Shown piece by piece: positions 17,065 to 24,650 of a stretch of DNA of 47,693 nucleotides. The translations under genes were made by a program, and so were the position numbers. Under the pieces are notes generated by a model, which was not told the origin of the DNA, ran no database searches, and worked only from the letters and a program-made list of their open reading frames with translations. Every line of letters starts with the position of its first letter. Positions within the stretch are counted from its first letter, which is position 1. Source of the DNA: Bacillota bacterium (lineage in GTDB: Bacteria; Bacillota; Clostridia; Acetivibrionales; DSM-1351); the NCBI GenBank assembly GCA_023426005.1, contig JAFABO010000212.1:1-47693 (forward strand). Direction: 5' to 3'.

Positions 17065-19137
17065 TTGAAACTTAGTGCTTTTGAAGATTTAAAAAATAAA
17101 TCAGTCGGATATGTCAAGGGAGTTGGAGAATCCCGGATGTCACTTTTTGAAAAGCTTGACATCAGATCAATATATGATCTTTTGACCTATTATCCCAAGG
17201 ATTATGAAGACAGGAGCAGGATAAAAAACATAGCTGATCTTGAGCATGGGGAAGTCTGCTCTTTTGAAGGTACGGTGGTTTCAAATGTCAGTGAAGCCAG
17301 GCCGAGAAGGGGTATGGTAATATCAAAAGTTTCTGTGCGGGACAGTACTGGTAAAGTAACCGCAGTATGGTTTAACCAGCAATATATTAAAAATTCACTT
17401 GCAGTGGGTTCAAATTATGTTTTTTATGGGAAGGCGGACAGGAAATTAAATAAGCTTCAGATTGTAAATCCGGTATTTGAATTGGTTGGAAGCGACGATA
17501 TGAAGAAGAGTCTGAAAATATTTCCCGTATATCCTTCCACTAAAAATCTGGGACAGAATGTAATAAGGGTTATTATGCAAGAGGCTCTAAAAACCCTTGA
17601 GGGCACACAGCTGGAGGACATACTGCCCGAAGGTATTAAAAAGAAGTACAACCTTTCCGGATTTGCTGAATGTATAAAGTATATACATTTTCCTGAATCT
17701 TTTGCTCAAAAAGAAGAAGCCAGATACCGGCTGGTTTTTGAGGAGCTTTTCATGCTCCAGCTTGGTTTGCTCAATTATAAAAGCCTTGCGTCCAATTCCG
17801 GTTTTGGCATACGCTTTGACAAACCTCCGGAAATGGATTCTTTCCTGCACTCACTGCCTTTTGAGCTGACTGATGCGCAGAAAAGAGTTCTGTATGAAGT
17901 TGAAAAGGACATGGAAAGCGAAAATGTAATGAACAGGCTGGTACAGGGGGATGTGGGTTCGGGTAAGACAATAATTGCCGTGCTGGCCCTGTTCAAAGCT
18001 GTTAAGTGCGGATACCAGGGCGCTTTGATGGTGCCCACTGAAATTTTGGCTGAACAGCATTTTAAATCTATAAAACCTTTATTTGAGAAGTATAATATCT
18101 CTGTAGAACTTTTGTCCAGCAGTCAGCCAAAGAAGCAAAAGCGATCAGTTTTTGAAGGTTTGAGTGAGGGAGGTATTGATGTTGTCATTGGAACACATGC
18201 CCTGATAGAGGATACGGTACAATTTCGAAAACTGGGACTGGTAGTAACCGACGAACAGCACCGGTTCGGTGTCCGCCAGAGAACCATACTGGCCGAAAAG
18301 GGACAGAATCCGGATGTTCTGGTCATGACTGCCACGCCCATACCGCGAACACTGGCACTGATACTTTATGGGGATCTGGACATTTCCATAATAGACCAGC
18401 TGCCTCCGGGCAGAAAACCCATTAAGACCTATCCGGTAAATGAGGCTATGAGAGACCGTATAAATAAATTTATAAGGGAAAAGGTTCTGGAGGGCAGACA
18501 GGTATACATCGTCTGTCCGCTGGTGGAGGAATCTGAGGAAATAGAGGCAAAGTCGGCTGTTATGACAGCCGAGGAAATAAGCAATAATGTTTTTAAGGAT
18601 CTCAAAGTCGGGATAATTCACGGCAAAATGAAAGCCGCGGAAAAGGAAGCCATTATGAAGAGCTTTGTTTCGGGCGAAATCAGTATCCTGGTATCTACCA
18701 CTATAATTGAAGTGGGGGTAAATGTGCCCAATGCCACACTTATGGTAATAGAAAATGCCGAGAGATTTGGACTGGCACAGCTGCACCAGTTGAGGGGAAG
18801 GGTGGGCAGAGGAGCCGAACAATCCTATTGTGTTCTTTTTAACCAGTCAAAATCCCAGGTTTCACGTGAGCGTATGAAGATAATGTCACAATCCAATGAC
18901 GGTTTTGTAATTTCTGAAAAAGACCTTGAGATCAGGGGGCCCGGTGATTTTTTCGGAACAAAACAGCACGGCCTGCCGGAGTTGAAAATTGCAAACCTGT
19001 ACAGGGATATTGAAGTGCTGAAGCTTGCCCAGGAAAGTGCCAAAGAACTGCTGGAGCTTGATCCGGGACTTGAAGGGAATAAAAAGCTGAAGGGGTATCT
19101 GTCCAATTATTTTGAAGAAAAAGTAACACTGTCATAA
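17065..19137 (+). CDS. recG: ATP-dependent DNA helicase RecG
   Basis: 690 residues, full length. N-terminal wedge/OB domain (about 60-160), then helicase motifs: Walker A G-D-V-G-S-G-K-T at 295-302, T-A-T-P box, motif II D-E-Q-H at 396-399, Q-x-x-G-R-V-G-R in motif VI, and the RecG C-terminal G-P-G-D-F-F-G-T-K-Q-H-G motif. It remodels stalled replication forks and Holliday junctions. The start is TTG 17065 with GGAGG five bases before it. It heads a set with rsmD and coaD, a usual clostridial order. Confidence 0.97.
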   Translation: MKLSAFEDLKNKSVGYVKGVGESRMSLFEKLDIRSIYDLLTYYPKDYEDRSRIKNIADLEHGEVCSFEGTVVSNVSEARPRRGMVISKVSVRDSTGKVTAVWFNQQYIKNSLAVGSNYVFYGKADRKLNKLQIVNPVFELVGSDDMKKSLKIFPVYPSTKNLGQNVIRVIMQEALKTLEGTQLEDILPEGIKKKYNLSGFAECIKYIHFPESFAQKEEARYRLVFEELFMLQLGLLNYKSLASNSGFGIRFDKPPEMDSFLHSLPFELTDAQKRVLYEVEKDMESENVMNRLVQGDVGSGKTIIAVLALFKAVKCGYQGALMVPTEILAEQHFKSIKPLFEKYNISVELLSSSQPKKQKRSVFEGLSEGGIDVVIGTHALIEDTVQFRKLGLVVTDEQHRFGVRQRTILAEKGQNPDVLVMTATPIPRTLALILYGDLDISIIDQLPPGRKPIKTYPVNEAMRDRINKFIREKVLEGRQVYIVCPLVEESEEIEAKSAVMTAEEISNNVFKDLKVGIIHGKMKAAEKEAIMKSFVSGEISILVSTTIIEVGVNVPNATLMVIENAERFGLAQLHQLRGRVGRGAEQSYCVLFNQSKSQVSRERMKIMSQSNDGFVISEKDLEIRGPGDFFGTKQHGLPELKIANLYRDIEVLKLAQESAKELLELDPGLEGNKKLKGYLSNYFEEKVTLS

Positions 19138-19173
19138 ACAAAAACAAAACCGCATGCGACAGGGGGGATAACC

Positions 19174-19737
19174 ATTCTCAGAGTTATATCAGGAAGTGCT
19201 AAGGGCTTGAAACTTCAGACTCTTGAAGGTGCGGGCACCAGGCCTACTACAGACAGGGTAAAAGAGAATCTGTTTAATATACTGGCGCCCTATGTTGAAA
19301 ATTCAAAAGTGCTGGATCTGTTTGCCGGCTCAGGGGGACTTGGAATAGAGGCCTTGAGCAGAGGTGCGGAAGGCGCTGTATTCTCGGACCAGAATGAAAA
19401 ATGTATTCAAATAATTAAAAAAAACCTTGAACACACTAAAATGGCTGACAAAGCCGGAGTTTTTTTGGGAGAAGCGGCATTAATATTAAAAAAACTCTCC
19501 CAACACCGGCAAAAATTTGATATAATTTTCCTAGATCCACCGTACAAAAAGGGAATCATACCTCAAATCCTGCGGTATTTGGAAGAATATGGAATCTTGA
19601 ATGAAAAATTTATTATTATTGCTGAAACAGATATTTCGGATGAACTTCCGGAAAGTATCGGCTGCATGATAATTTCAAAGCTGCAGGCATATGGGAGTAC
19701 GAAATTGACTTTTTATAAAAGAATTAATAAAGGATGA
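19174..19737 (+). CDS. rsmD: 16S rRNA (guanine-966-N2)-methyltransferase RsmD, apparent ATT start
   Basis: The canonical RsmD N-terminus (R-V-I-S-G-S-A-K-G-L-K-L) is encoded at 19180-19215, upstream of the first usual start (TTG 19207). Between the GGGGGG ribosome site (19162-19167) and this conserved stretch there is no ATG, GTG, TTG or CTG in frame; ATT 19174, six bases after the site, is the best initiator. The protein is 187 residues, normal for RsmD. Features: T-R-P-T-T-D-R-V-K-E, the SAM motif L-D-L-F-A-G-S-G-G-L-G-I-E, and the catalytic D-P-P-Y. It methylates G966 of 16S rRNA and is classically next to coaD, as here (6 bases apart). Confidence 0.93.
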   Translation: MLRVISGSAKGLKLQTLEGAGTRPTTDRVKENLFNILAPYVENSKVLDLFAGSGGLGIEALSRGAEGAVFSDQNEKCIQIIKKNLEHTKMADKAGVFLGEAALILKKLSQHRQKFDIIFLDPPYKKGIIPQILRYLEEYGILNEKFIIIAETDISDELPESIGCMIISKLQAYGSTKLTFYKRINKG

Positions 19738-19743
19738 ATCGAT

Positions 19744-20223
19744 TTGAATACATTTATATATCCAGGCAGCTTTGACCCTGTAACAAACGGACATATGGAC
19801 ATAATAGAGAGGGCCTCAAAGATATGTGACAAATTAATAGTAGCTGTACTGATCAGCCATAACAAACAGCCCCTGTTTTCAATGGAGGAGAGGGTAAATT
19901 TACTGAAAAGGGCGGTCAGCCACTGTAAAAACGTGGAGATAGATTGTTTTTCGGGACTGCTTGTGGACTACGTGGCTCAAAGAAATGCAAATGTGATCAT
20001 AAAAGGTCTCAGAGCTGTGTCTGATTTTGAATATGAACTGCAAATGGCCCTGTTGAATCAAAAAATGGCACCGGATATTGAAACGCTTTTTATGATGTCA
20101 AATATTAATTTTTCATTTTTAAGTTCCAGCATGGTCAAGGAACTGGCCAGGTATGGCGGAAATATCAGGGGACTTGTTCCTGAATGTATAGAAGAGGATG
20201 TATTAAACAAGTTTAAAAAATAG
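19744..20223 (+). CDS. coaD: Phosphopantetheine adenylyltransferase
   Basis: 159 residues from TTG 19744, the normal length. The nucleotidyl-transferase motif G-S-F-D-P-V-T-N-G-H (T/HxGH) and the C-terminal S-S-S-M-V-K-E motif are present, as are I-I-K-G-L-R and D-F-E-Y-E-L-Q-M. It makes dephospho-CoA from phosphopantetheine and ATP. Likely co-transcribed with recG and rsmD. Confidence 0.97.
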   Translation: MNTFIYPGSFDPVTNGHMDIIERASKICDKLIVAVLISHNKQPLFSMEERVNLLKRAVSHCKNVEIDCFSGLLVDYVAQRNANVIIKGLRAVSDFEYELQMALLNQKMAPDIETLFMMSNINFSFLSSSMVKELARYGGNIRGLVPECIEEDVLNKFKK

Positions 20224-20241
20224 AAACCTGGGGAGATTGGC

Positions 20242-20456
20242 TTGAAAGACTCCGCTAATGCTCGTCTTCCAAACTAACCTGTGAATTTTTGGCCGTACGA
20301 AATATTCCAAGTATTTAGCAAATACCAAAGTATTTAACAAATACTTGGAAAGCGCACATGGCCAATTAACCTCCTTTATTCGCCTTATAGCAATAAAGGA
20401 TATAGATTTCATTACATTTTGCGGCCGCTATGCGGCTCAAAGCCATAATATGGCTT
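20242..20456 (+). repeat. Cluster of three hairpins between coaD and the next gene
   Basis: Non-coding. Hairpin 1: TTGAAAGAC (20242-20250) with GTCTTCCAA (20264-20272). Hairpin 2: a 19-base arm at 20307-20325 with its near-complement at 20330-20348 (16 of 19 pairs), enclosed by TGGCC/GGCCA (20290-20294, 20360-20364) and AATT-rich outer arms. Hairpin 3: perfect AAGCCAT/ATGGCTT at 20440-20456, directly before the ribosome site of the next gene. No T-run follows, so this is not a simple terminator. It could be a degenerate mobile palindrome or a structured leader. Confidence 0.6.
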
Positions 20457-20467
20457 GGGAGGTTAAC

Positions 20468-20905
20468 ATGGAAATACTTACCATACTGGAAACATTGGAG
20501 GAACTGGTTGAAAGAAGCGCCAGCGTACCTTTTTCCGGCAAGTGTCTCATAGACAGGGAAGAAGTTTTTGAAATAATAAAAGAGATGAGGATAAAGCTGC
20601 CTGATGATATCAAACAGGCCAAATGGGTGAAGGAAGAGCGCCAGAGAATATTGCTGGAAGCACAGAAGGAAGCCAATAATATATTGAAGGACGCAGAGAA
20701 CAAGATCGCGTCCCTGGTTGATGAACATGAAATTACCAAAAAGGCTTATGAACAAGCTAATGAGATAATTGCAAGTGCCCAGAAAAATGCCAGGGAGATC
20801 CGGCTTGGAGCCAGGGAATATGCAGACAGTGTTCTGAACAAGGTTGAAGAAATATTGACTGATGCAACTGATGTTATCAGAACTAACAGGTCTGAGTTAA
20901 AATAG
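20468..20905 (+). CDS. Coiled-coil protein resembling the V-ATPase subunit H/DivIVA-like group, function unknown
   Basis: 145 residues. The start is ATG 20468 because GGGAGG lies five bases upstream; the frame extends to 20345 but that part lies in the hairpin region. The sequence is almost wholly helical and charged (E-E-R-Q-R-I-L-L-E-A-Q-K-E-A, A-N-E-I-I-A-S-A-Q-K-N-A-R-E-I), with an N-terminal L-E-E-L-V-E motif and no membrane segment. Short proteins of this type beside coaD and ylbJ are common in clostridia and are often labelled ATPase, without proof. Its 3' end overlaps convergent ylbJ by 9 bases. Confidence 0.75.
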   Translation: MEILTILETLEELVERSASVPFSGKCLIDREEVFEIIKEMRIKLPDDIKQAKWVKEERQRILLEAQKEANNILKDAENKIASLVDEHEITKKAYEQANEIIASAQKNAREIRLGAREYADSVLNKVEEILTDATDVIRTNRSELK

Positions 20906-22174
20906 GCTTTTTTTTGATGATAAGCTGATTATACATATAGATATAACCGTTATTATTATCATTATCAAGGCAGAGAGACCAATGTATTGTATGGAGCTTG
21001 CAAATATATTTCCCCATCCTTTCGTAATACTGCCAGAGCTGTGTGCAAAAACGGCTGATTCCCCGGGCAGCAGGCTGCTGAAAAGGGAGTAGCCGATAAA
21101 AGTGTAGAAGCAGGAAATAACACCTTGAAGGGCTTTACCAAGCAGGTAAGGTTTAACTCTTATATCGGTTGTGCTTACAATACTCATGACCTGAGTGTGA
21201 ACGGAAAAGCCCGCCCAGCCTATTATGAGGCTGGCACAGCAAAGTTTTACCGCCAGGGCTGACGGCGAGTGGGTTATATAGTTAGCTCCGGTAGTTATCT
21301 CAAATATTCCGCAAAGGAATCCCTCCACAGTTTTAGAGTCCAGCCCCGCCAAACCGGCAAAATCCGGAAGCATCCTGCTCATAGCTCCTATCAGGCCGCT
21401 TGTGAGCATTATATTTATCAAAACGGAAAAGAATATTATAAATCCGCCAATTGCCAATATAGTATATACCGAGTTTTTTATGCAATCACCGAAAAGCGTC
21501 CAGGGATTGGTATGGGAATTTTTCAATTTCTTTAATTCAATTTTTATATTATCAGGTATATTTGTCTTTGATTTATTAATAGATCCGGTTTGCCTTTTTT
21601 TATAATATCTGAAAATGAAGCCCACCGTCAAACAAGCTGTGATATGGCTTATGTAAAGTAAATAGCCCAGCCTGGGCTGATTAAACATACCGACTCCCAC
21701 GGCACCCATAATGAACAGCGGACCTGAATTATTTGTAAAGGTAAGAAGTCTTTCTGCTTCCAAACGCGTTATCATCTCTTGCTTCCTGAGATCTGCCGTA
21801 ATGGAGGCCCCCACCGGGTAACCGCTGACTATTCCCATGGCCAGAGCAAAGGAACCGCAGCCCGGGACATTGAAGAGCGGCCGCATTACCGGTTCCAGGA
21901 TGACTCCGAAAAGACCGACAACCCCGGATCTGCTCAGAAGTTGTGTGGCTACAAAAAAGGGGAATAGAGATGGAAAAACTATTTCAAGCCACAGCTTGAT
22001 GCCTTTTGAAGCAGAGTCTACAGCTGTTTTCGGAAATATAATAAGCGAGGCTATAAAGAGGAAAGCCATTATGGGCAGAAAGCTATTCTTCAAATAAGCA
22101 AAAACTGTTTTCTTATAACTTAAGAAAATAGTTGAAAGCAGGAATATGAACGATGATAAAAAAAACCAATTCAA
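20897..22174 (-). CDS. ylbJ: Sporulation integral membrane protein YlbJ
   Basis: 425 residues, with about nine hydrophobic segments and the YlbJ/nucleoside-gate motifs G-I-K-L-W-L-E-I-V-F-P-S-L-F-P-F near 60 and S-G-Y-P-V-G-A near 120. The start is TTG 22174 with AGGAGG five bases before it. In Bacillus ylbJ is a sigma-E-controlled gene needed for spore heat resistance; its transport substrate is unknown. coaD next door matches the Bacillus ylbI(coaD)-ylbJ neighbourhood. Confidence 0.92.
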   Translation of the reverse strand: MNWFFLSSFIFLLSTIFLSYKKTVFAYLKNSFLPIMAFLFIASLIIFPKTAVDSASKGIKLWLEIVFPSLFPFFVATQLLSRSGVVGLFGVILEPVMRPLFNVPGCGSFALAMGIVSGYPVGASITADLRKQEMITRLEAERLLTFTNNSGPLFIMGAVGVGMFNQPRLGYLLYISHITACLTVGFIFRYYKKRQTGSINKSKTNIPDNIKIELKKLKNSHTNPWTLFGDCIKNSVYTILAIGGFIIFFSVLINIMLTSGLIGAMSRMLPDFAGLAGLDSKTVEGFLCGIFEITTGANYITHSPSALAVKLCCASLIIGWAGFSVHTQVMSIVSTTDIRVKPYLLGKALQGVISCFYTFIGYSLFSSLLPGESAVFAHSSGSITKGWGNIFASSIQYIGLSALIMIIITVISICIISLSSKKSLF

Positions 22175-22258
22175 GCAAGCCTCCTAAGCCATTTCTGCGG
22201 CTATTCTTCCATTTGATCGGGAATTAAACCCGGACATTTTATTACCTTTGCGCGTTTC

Positions 22259-22364
22259 AACGAGGCAGGAGATATGTGCTTGCCGCCTGAAACCCAAAGA
22301 GGTACCCGACACCGGTGGAGGCAAATGTGTTCTGAAGGACGCCATGGACGTCTATTGCCTCGTT
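22259..22364 (-). ncRNA. Candidate structured RNA between ilvE and ylbJ
   Basis: A 106-base block whose ends pair perfectly (AACGAGGCA 22259-22267 with TGCCTCGTT 22356-22364). Inside are a second stem (TTGCC 22280-22284 with GGCAA 22320-22324) and a small hairpin GACG/CGTC (22338-22352) in the bubble on one strand. On the minus strand TATATT (22369-22374) stands six bases before the first paired base, like a -10 box. The G+C content is higher than the flanks and there is no reading frame. I cannot match it to a riboswitch or 6S RNA family from memory. The strand is uncertain; it could also be a ylbJ leader. Confidence 0.4.
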
Positions 22365-22470
22365 ATAAAATATATACTCCGGAGGATAAGAATATAACCA
22401 GAAGTTCATTAAAGCCTTTTAAAGACCGAAGAAAATCGTGAAAGAGTGGGGCTTGAGAATTATTTACGAT

Positions 22471-22502
22471 AAAAAGATGCCGGCTATTGCCGGCATCTTT
22501 TT
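22471..22502 (-). terminator. Terminator of ilvE
   Basis: Perfect 14-bp stem AAAAAGATGCCGGC / GCCGGCATCTTTTT with a TATT loop, 15 bases beyond the ilvE stop; on the minus strand it ends in a T-run. Confidence 0.93.
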
Positions 22503-22516
22503 ATCTGTCTTTTTTA

Positions 22517-23581
22517 TTATAAAACTTTCTGTGTCCATCCGTAAGTGTCAACAAGATCACCGCTTTGTATACCAGTGATGGTTTCGTACACTTTTGAAGC
22601 CACAGGACCGATCTTCCCTCCGTTAACAGTGATTGAGCTGCCATTCCAGTTGAATTCACCGATGGGGGAGATTACCGCTGCAGTTCCTGTTCCGAAAGCT
22701 TCATCCAGCTTTCCGGAAGCATGTGCATCGTATAATTCCTGAATGGAGATTTTGCGTTCGGTAACAGGAATTCCTGATTTTTTTAACAATTCAATAGTTG
22801 ACATTCGGGTGATTCCGGGGAGTATTGAACCTTCCAGGGCCGGAGTGATAACTTCTCCGTCTATTTTAAAGAATACATTCATTGTGCCGACTTCTTCAAT
22901 ATATTTTTTTTCAATACCATCCAGCCAGAGAACCTGGGTATAGCCGGCATGCTTTGCCTCTACCTGCGCTTTTAAGCTGGAAGCGTAGTTTGCCACTGTT
23001 TTTGCATAGCCCAGACCACCCTTGACAGCGCGCACATAGTTGCTTTCAACATAGATCTTTACCGGATTTATACCTTCCTTATAGTAAGCGCCGACAGGAG
23101 AGAGAATTATGATAAATTTATAGGTGTCTGAGGGCCTTACTCCGAGATATGGATCGGTAGCTATTATAAAGGGGCGTATATAGAGCGAGGTTCCCGGAGC
23201 ATCCGGTATCCAGCCGGCGTCAACTCCGACCAGTTCTTTAATGGCCTGTACGCCAAAATCCACATCAATTCTGGGAATAACCAGACGGTCATTGGAGTTG
23301 TTTACTCTTTCCATATTCTTTTCGGGTCTGAATAATAATATTTCACCATTTTTTGTTTTATATGCTTTCAAACCTTCAAAAATGGCTTGACCGTAATGCA
23401 GCACCATACAGCTGGGATCCAGCTCCAGAGGAGCATAAGGGACTATTCTGGGGTCATGCCAGCCCTTTCCTTCGGTATAATCCATGATAAACATATGGTC
23501 GGTAAAATATTGTCCGAAGCCCAGATTGTTTTTATCAGGTTTCTGTTTAGGATGTGATGTTTTTGTAATAGAAATATTCAT
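22517..23581 (-). CDS. ilvE: Branched-chain amino acid aminotransferase
   Basis: 354 residues, class IV PLP fold, the usual length of the long bacterial BCAT type. Seen: M-V-L-H-Y-G-Q-A-I-F-E-G-L-K-A-Y, R-P-E-K-N, the PLP lysine in G-G-L-G-Y-A-K-T-V-A-N-Y, E-E-V-G-T-M-N-V-F-F, and G-T-G-T-A-A-V-I-S. It interconverts Leu, Ile and Val with their 2-oxo acids using glutamate/2-oxoglutarate. A GAAGGGAG site precedes ATG 23581, and a plain promoter with no T-box or other known leader is visible upstream. It stands alone, away from the ilv-leu operon. Confidence 0.96.
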   Translation of the reverse strand: MNISITKTSHPKQKPDKNNLGFGQYFTDHMFIMDYTEGKGWHDPRIVPYAPLELDPSCMVLHYGQAIFEGLKAYKTKNGEILLFRPEKNMERVNNSNDRLVIPRIDVDFGVQAIKELVGVDAGWIPDAPGTSLYIRPFIIATDPYLGVRPSDTYKFIIILSPVGAYYKEGINPVKIYVESNYVRAVKGGLGYAKTVANYASSLKAQVEAKHAGYTQVLWLDGIEKKYIEEVGTMNVFFKIDGEVITPALEGSILPGITRMSTIELLKKSGIPVTERKISIQELYDAHASGKLDEAFGTGTAAVISPIGEFNWNGSSITVNGGKIGPVASKVYETITGIQSGDLVDTYGWTQKVL

Positions 23582-23680
23582 TATTTATAATACTCCCTTC
23601 AAAGTATTTATTTTAAAAATTGATTGTAGTATGGAACAGTAAATATCTTATTCCAGAGAAAGACGCAATCAAAAAGGAAA

Positions 23681-23709
23681 ATTACAAGTTTTATTATGCT
23701 ACTTTTCAA
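23681..23709 (-). promoter_or_regulatory. Probable ilvE promoter
   Basis: Minus-strand TTGAAA (23704-23709) and TGTAAT (23681-23686) with a 17-base spacer, about 100 bases before the ilvE start. Confidence 0.5.
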
Positions 23710-23855
23710 AAAAAAAGTCTATAGAAAAAATTAATTTACCATAATACATTGATAAAATGTAGAAGTTTTGTTGAAATAATTAGAAATACGTTATAAATTA
23801 CAATATTGTGGTATATCATTTATTGTGATTTCATTTTCGGACGGTAGTATAACCA

Positions 23856-23887
23856 CCTGTGTGCAATGAGTGCTTGAATCACACGGG
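23856..23887 (+). promoter_or_regulatory. Leader hairpin upstream of the ECF-like gene
   Basis: CCTGTGTG (23856-23863) pairs with CACACGGG (23880-23887) with one G-T pair. It lies 50 bases before the start of the 23938 gene in an otherwise AT-rich 356-base spacer. It could be part of a leader or operator; it matches no riboswitch I know. Confidence 0.3.
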
Positions 23888-23937
23888 AGTTTATTTTATA
23901 ATTAATTTCGTAATGGTCGCATATATAGGAGGAACAT

Positions 23938-24471
23938 ATGAATCAAGCAGATAATCGAAACAATATAAGAATGATAACAAGAACAGCGGTATTGCTGGCG
24001 GTTGTGGTAGTAGTTCAGATAGTGGGAAGAAGCCTGCCCAACAATAATTTTATAGTAGGTCCCCTGGTGAATATGTGTCTGCTGCTGGCTGCAATGACCG
24101 CAGGTGCCGCCGGGGGAATTACAATAGCAATTCTTTCGCCCTTTACTTCGCTTATCAACAATAATGCTCCCATTGCGGCAGCACTGCTGCCATTTGCGCC
24201 GGTTATAGCTATAGGCAATATAATCTTTGTGCTGGCATTTTATCTTTTATATAATAAAAATAAATTCATAGGCCTGGGAGTTGGAGCCGTACTTAAGTTT
24301 GGGGTGCTTTTCCTGGGGATAAGAATATTTCTGAACATTTTCACGTTTCCCAAGTTTACCCAAAAGCTCTTTGAGCTGTTCAGCTGGCCGCAGCTTGTAA
24401 CCGCAATCGTAGGAGGGCTGGCGGCAATACCTGTGATTTACAGTGTAAGAAAGGCACTTAAAATCAGATAA
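23938..24471 (+). CDS. Membrane protein resembling an ECF transporter S component
   Basis: 177 residues, five or six hydrophobic helices, beginning after AGGAGG at ATG 23938. The N-terminal R-T-A-V-L-L-A-V-V-V-V-V-Q-I-V-G-R and the pattern of short helices with A-A-M-T-A-G-A-A-G-G resemble substrate-binding S components of ECF vitamin transporters, but no substrate signature is recognised and no EcfA or EcfT gene is nearby. S components often use a shared energising module encoded elsewhere. Its stop is followed by a hairpin that doubles as operator-like sequence for the next gene. Confidence 0.65.
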   Translation: MNQADNRNNIRMITRTAVLLAVVVVVQIVGRSLPNNNFIVGPLVNMCLLLAAMTAGAAGGITIAILSPFTSLINNNAPIAAALLPFAPVIAIGNIIFVLAFYLLYNKNKFIGLGVGAVLKFGVLFLGIRIFLNIFTFPKFTQKLFELFSWPQLVTAIVGGLAAIPVIYSVRKALKIR

Positions 24472-24506
24472 TACAGATGAATTTTTAGATAAAATTTTCA
24501 TATGAC

Positions 24507-24619
24507 CATCCAAATGTCAGAATATATTATAAACCATCCAAAAAATAATTGGATGGTTTTAAAATGTGAAAATTGGATGTTTTGCAATTAAAAATAAAAA
24601 TATATAATGTAATTGGATG
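24507..24619 (+). promoter_or_regulatory. Promoter with five TTGGATG boxes before the MocR-type gene
   Basis: TTGCAA (24581-24586) and TATAAT (24603-24608) with a 16-base spacer form a good promoter. TTGGATG or its complement CATCCAA occurs at 24507-24513 (minus), 24535-24541 (minus), 24548-24554, 24572-24578 and 24613-24619. Two flank the promoter closely, just before the -35 and just after the -10. This is the expected form of an operator array for the adjacent regulator; binding itself is inferred. Confidence 0.65.
24531..24562 (+). terminator. Terminator-like hairpin (also carries two TTGGATG boxes)
   Basis: AAACCATCCAA (24531-24541) pairs perfectly with TTGGATGGTTT (24548-24558), and T residues end the right arm. 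It fits a terminator for the upstream membrane protein gene but also belongs to a wider set of repeated boxes. Confidence 0.6.
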
Positions 24620-24650
24620 ATGCCAATCTGTAAATGGAGGACAATACCAT

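Noticed and set aside
20345..20467. N-terminal extension of the coiled-coil protein
   Set aside because: The open frame runs through palindromic non-coding sequence, while a strong ribosome site stands before ATG 20468.
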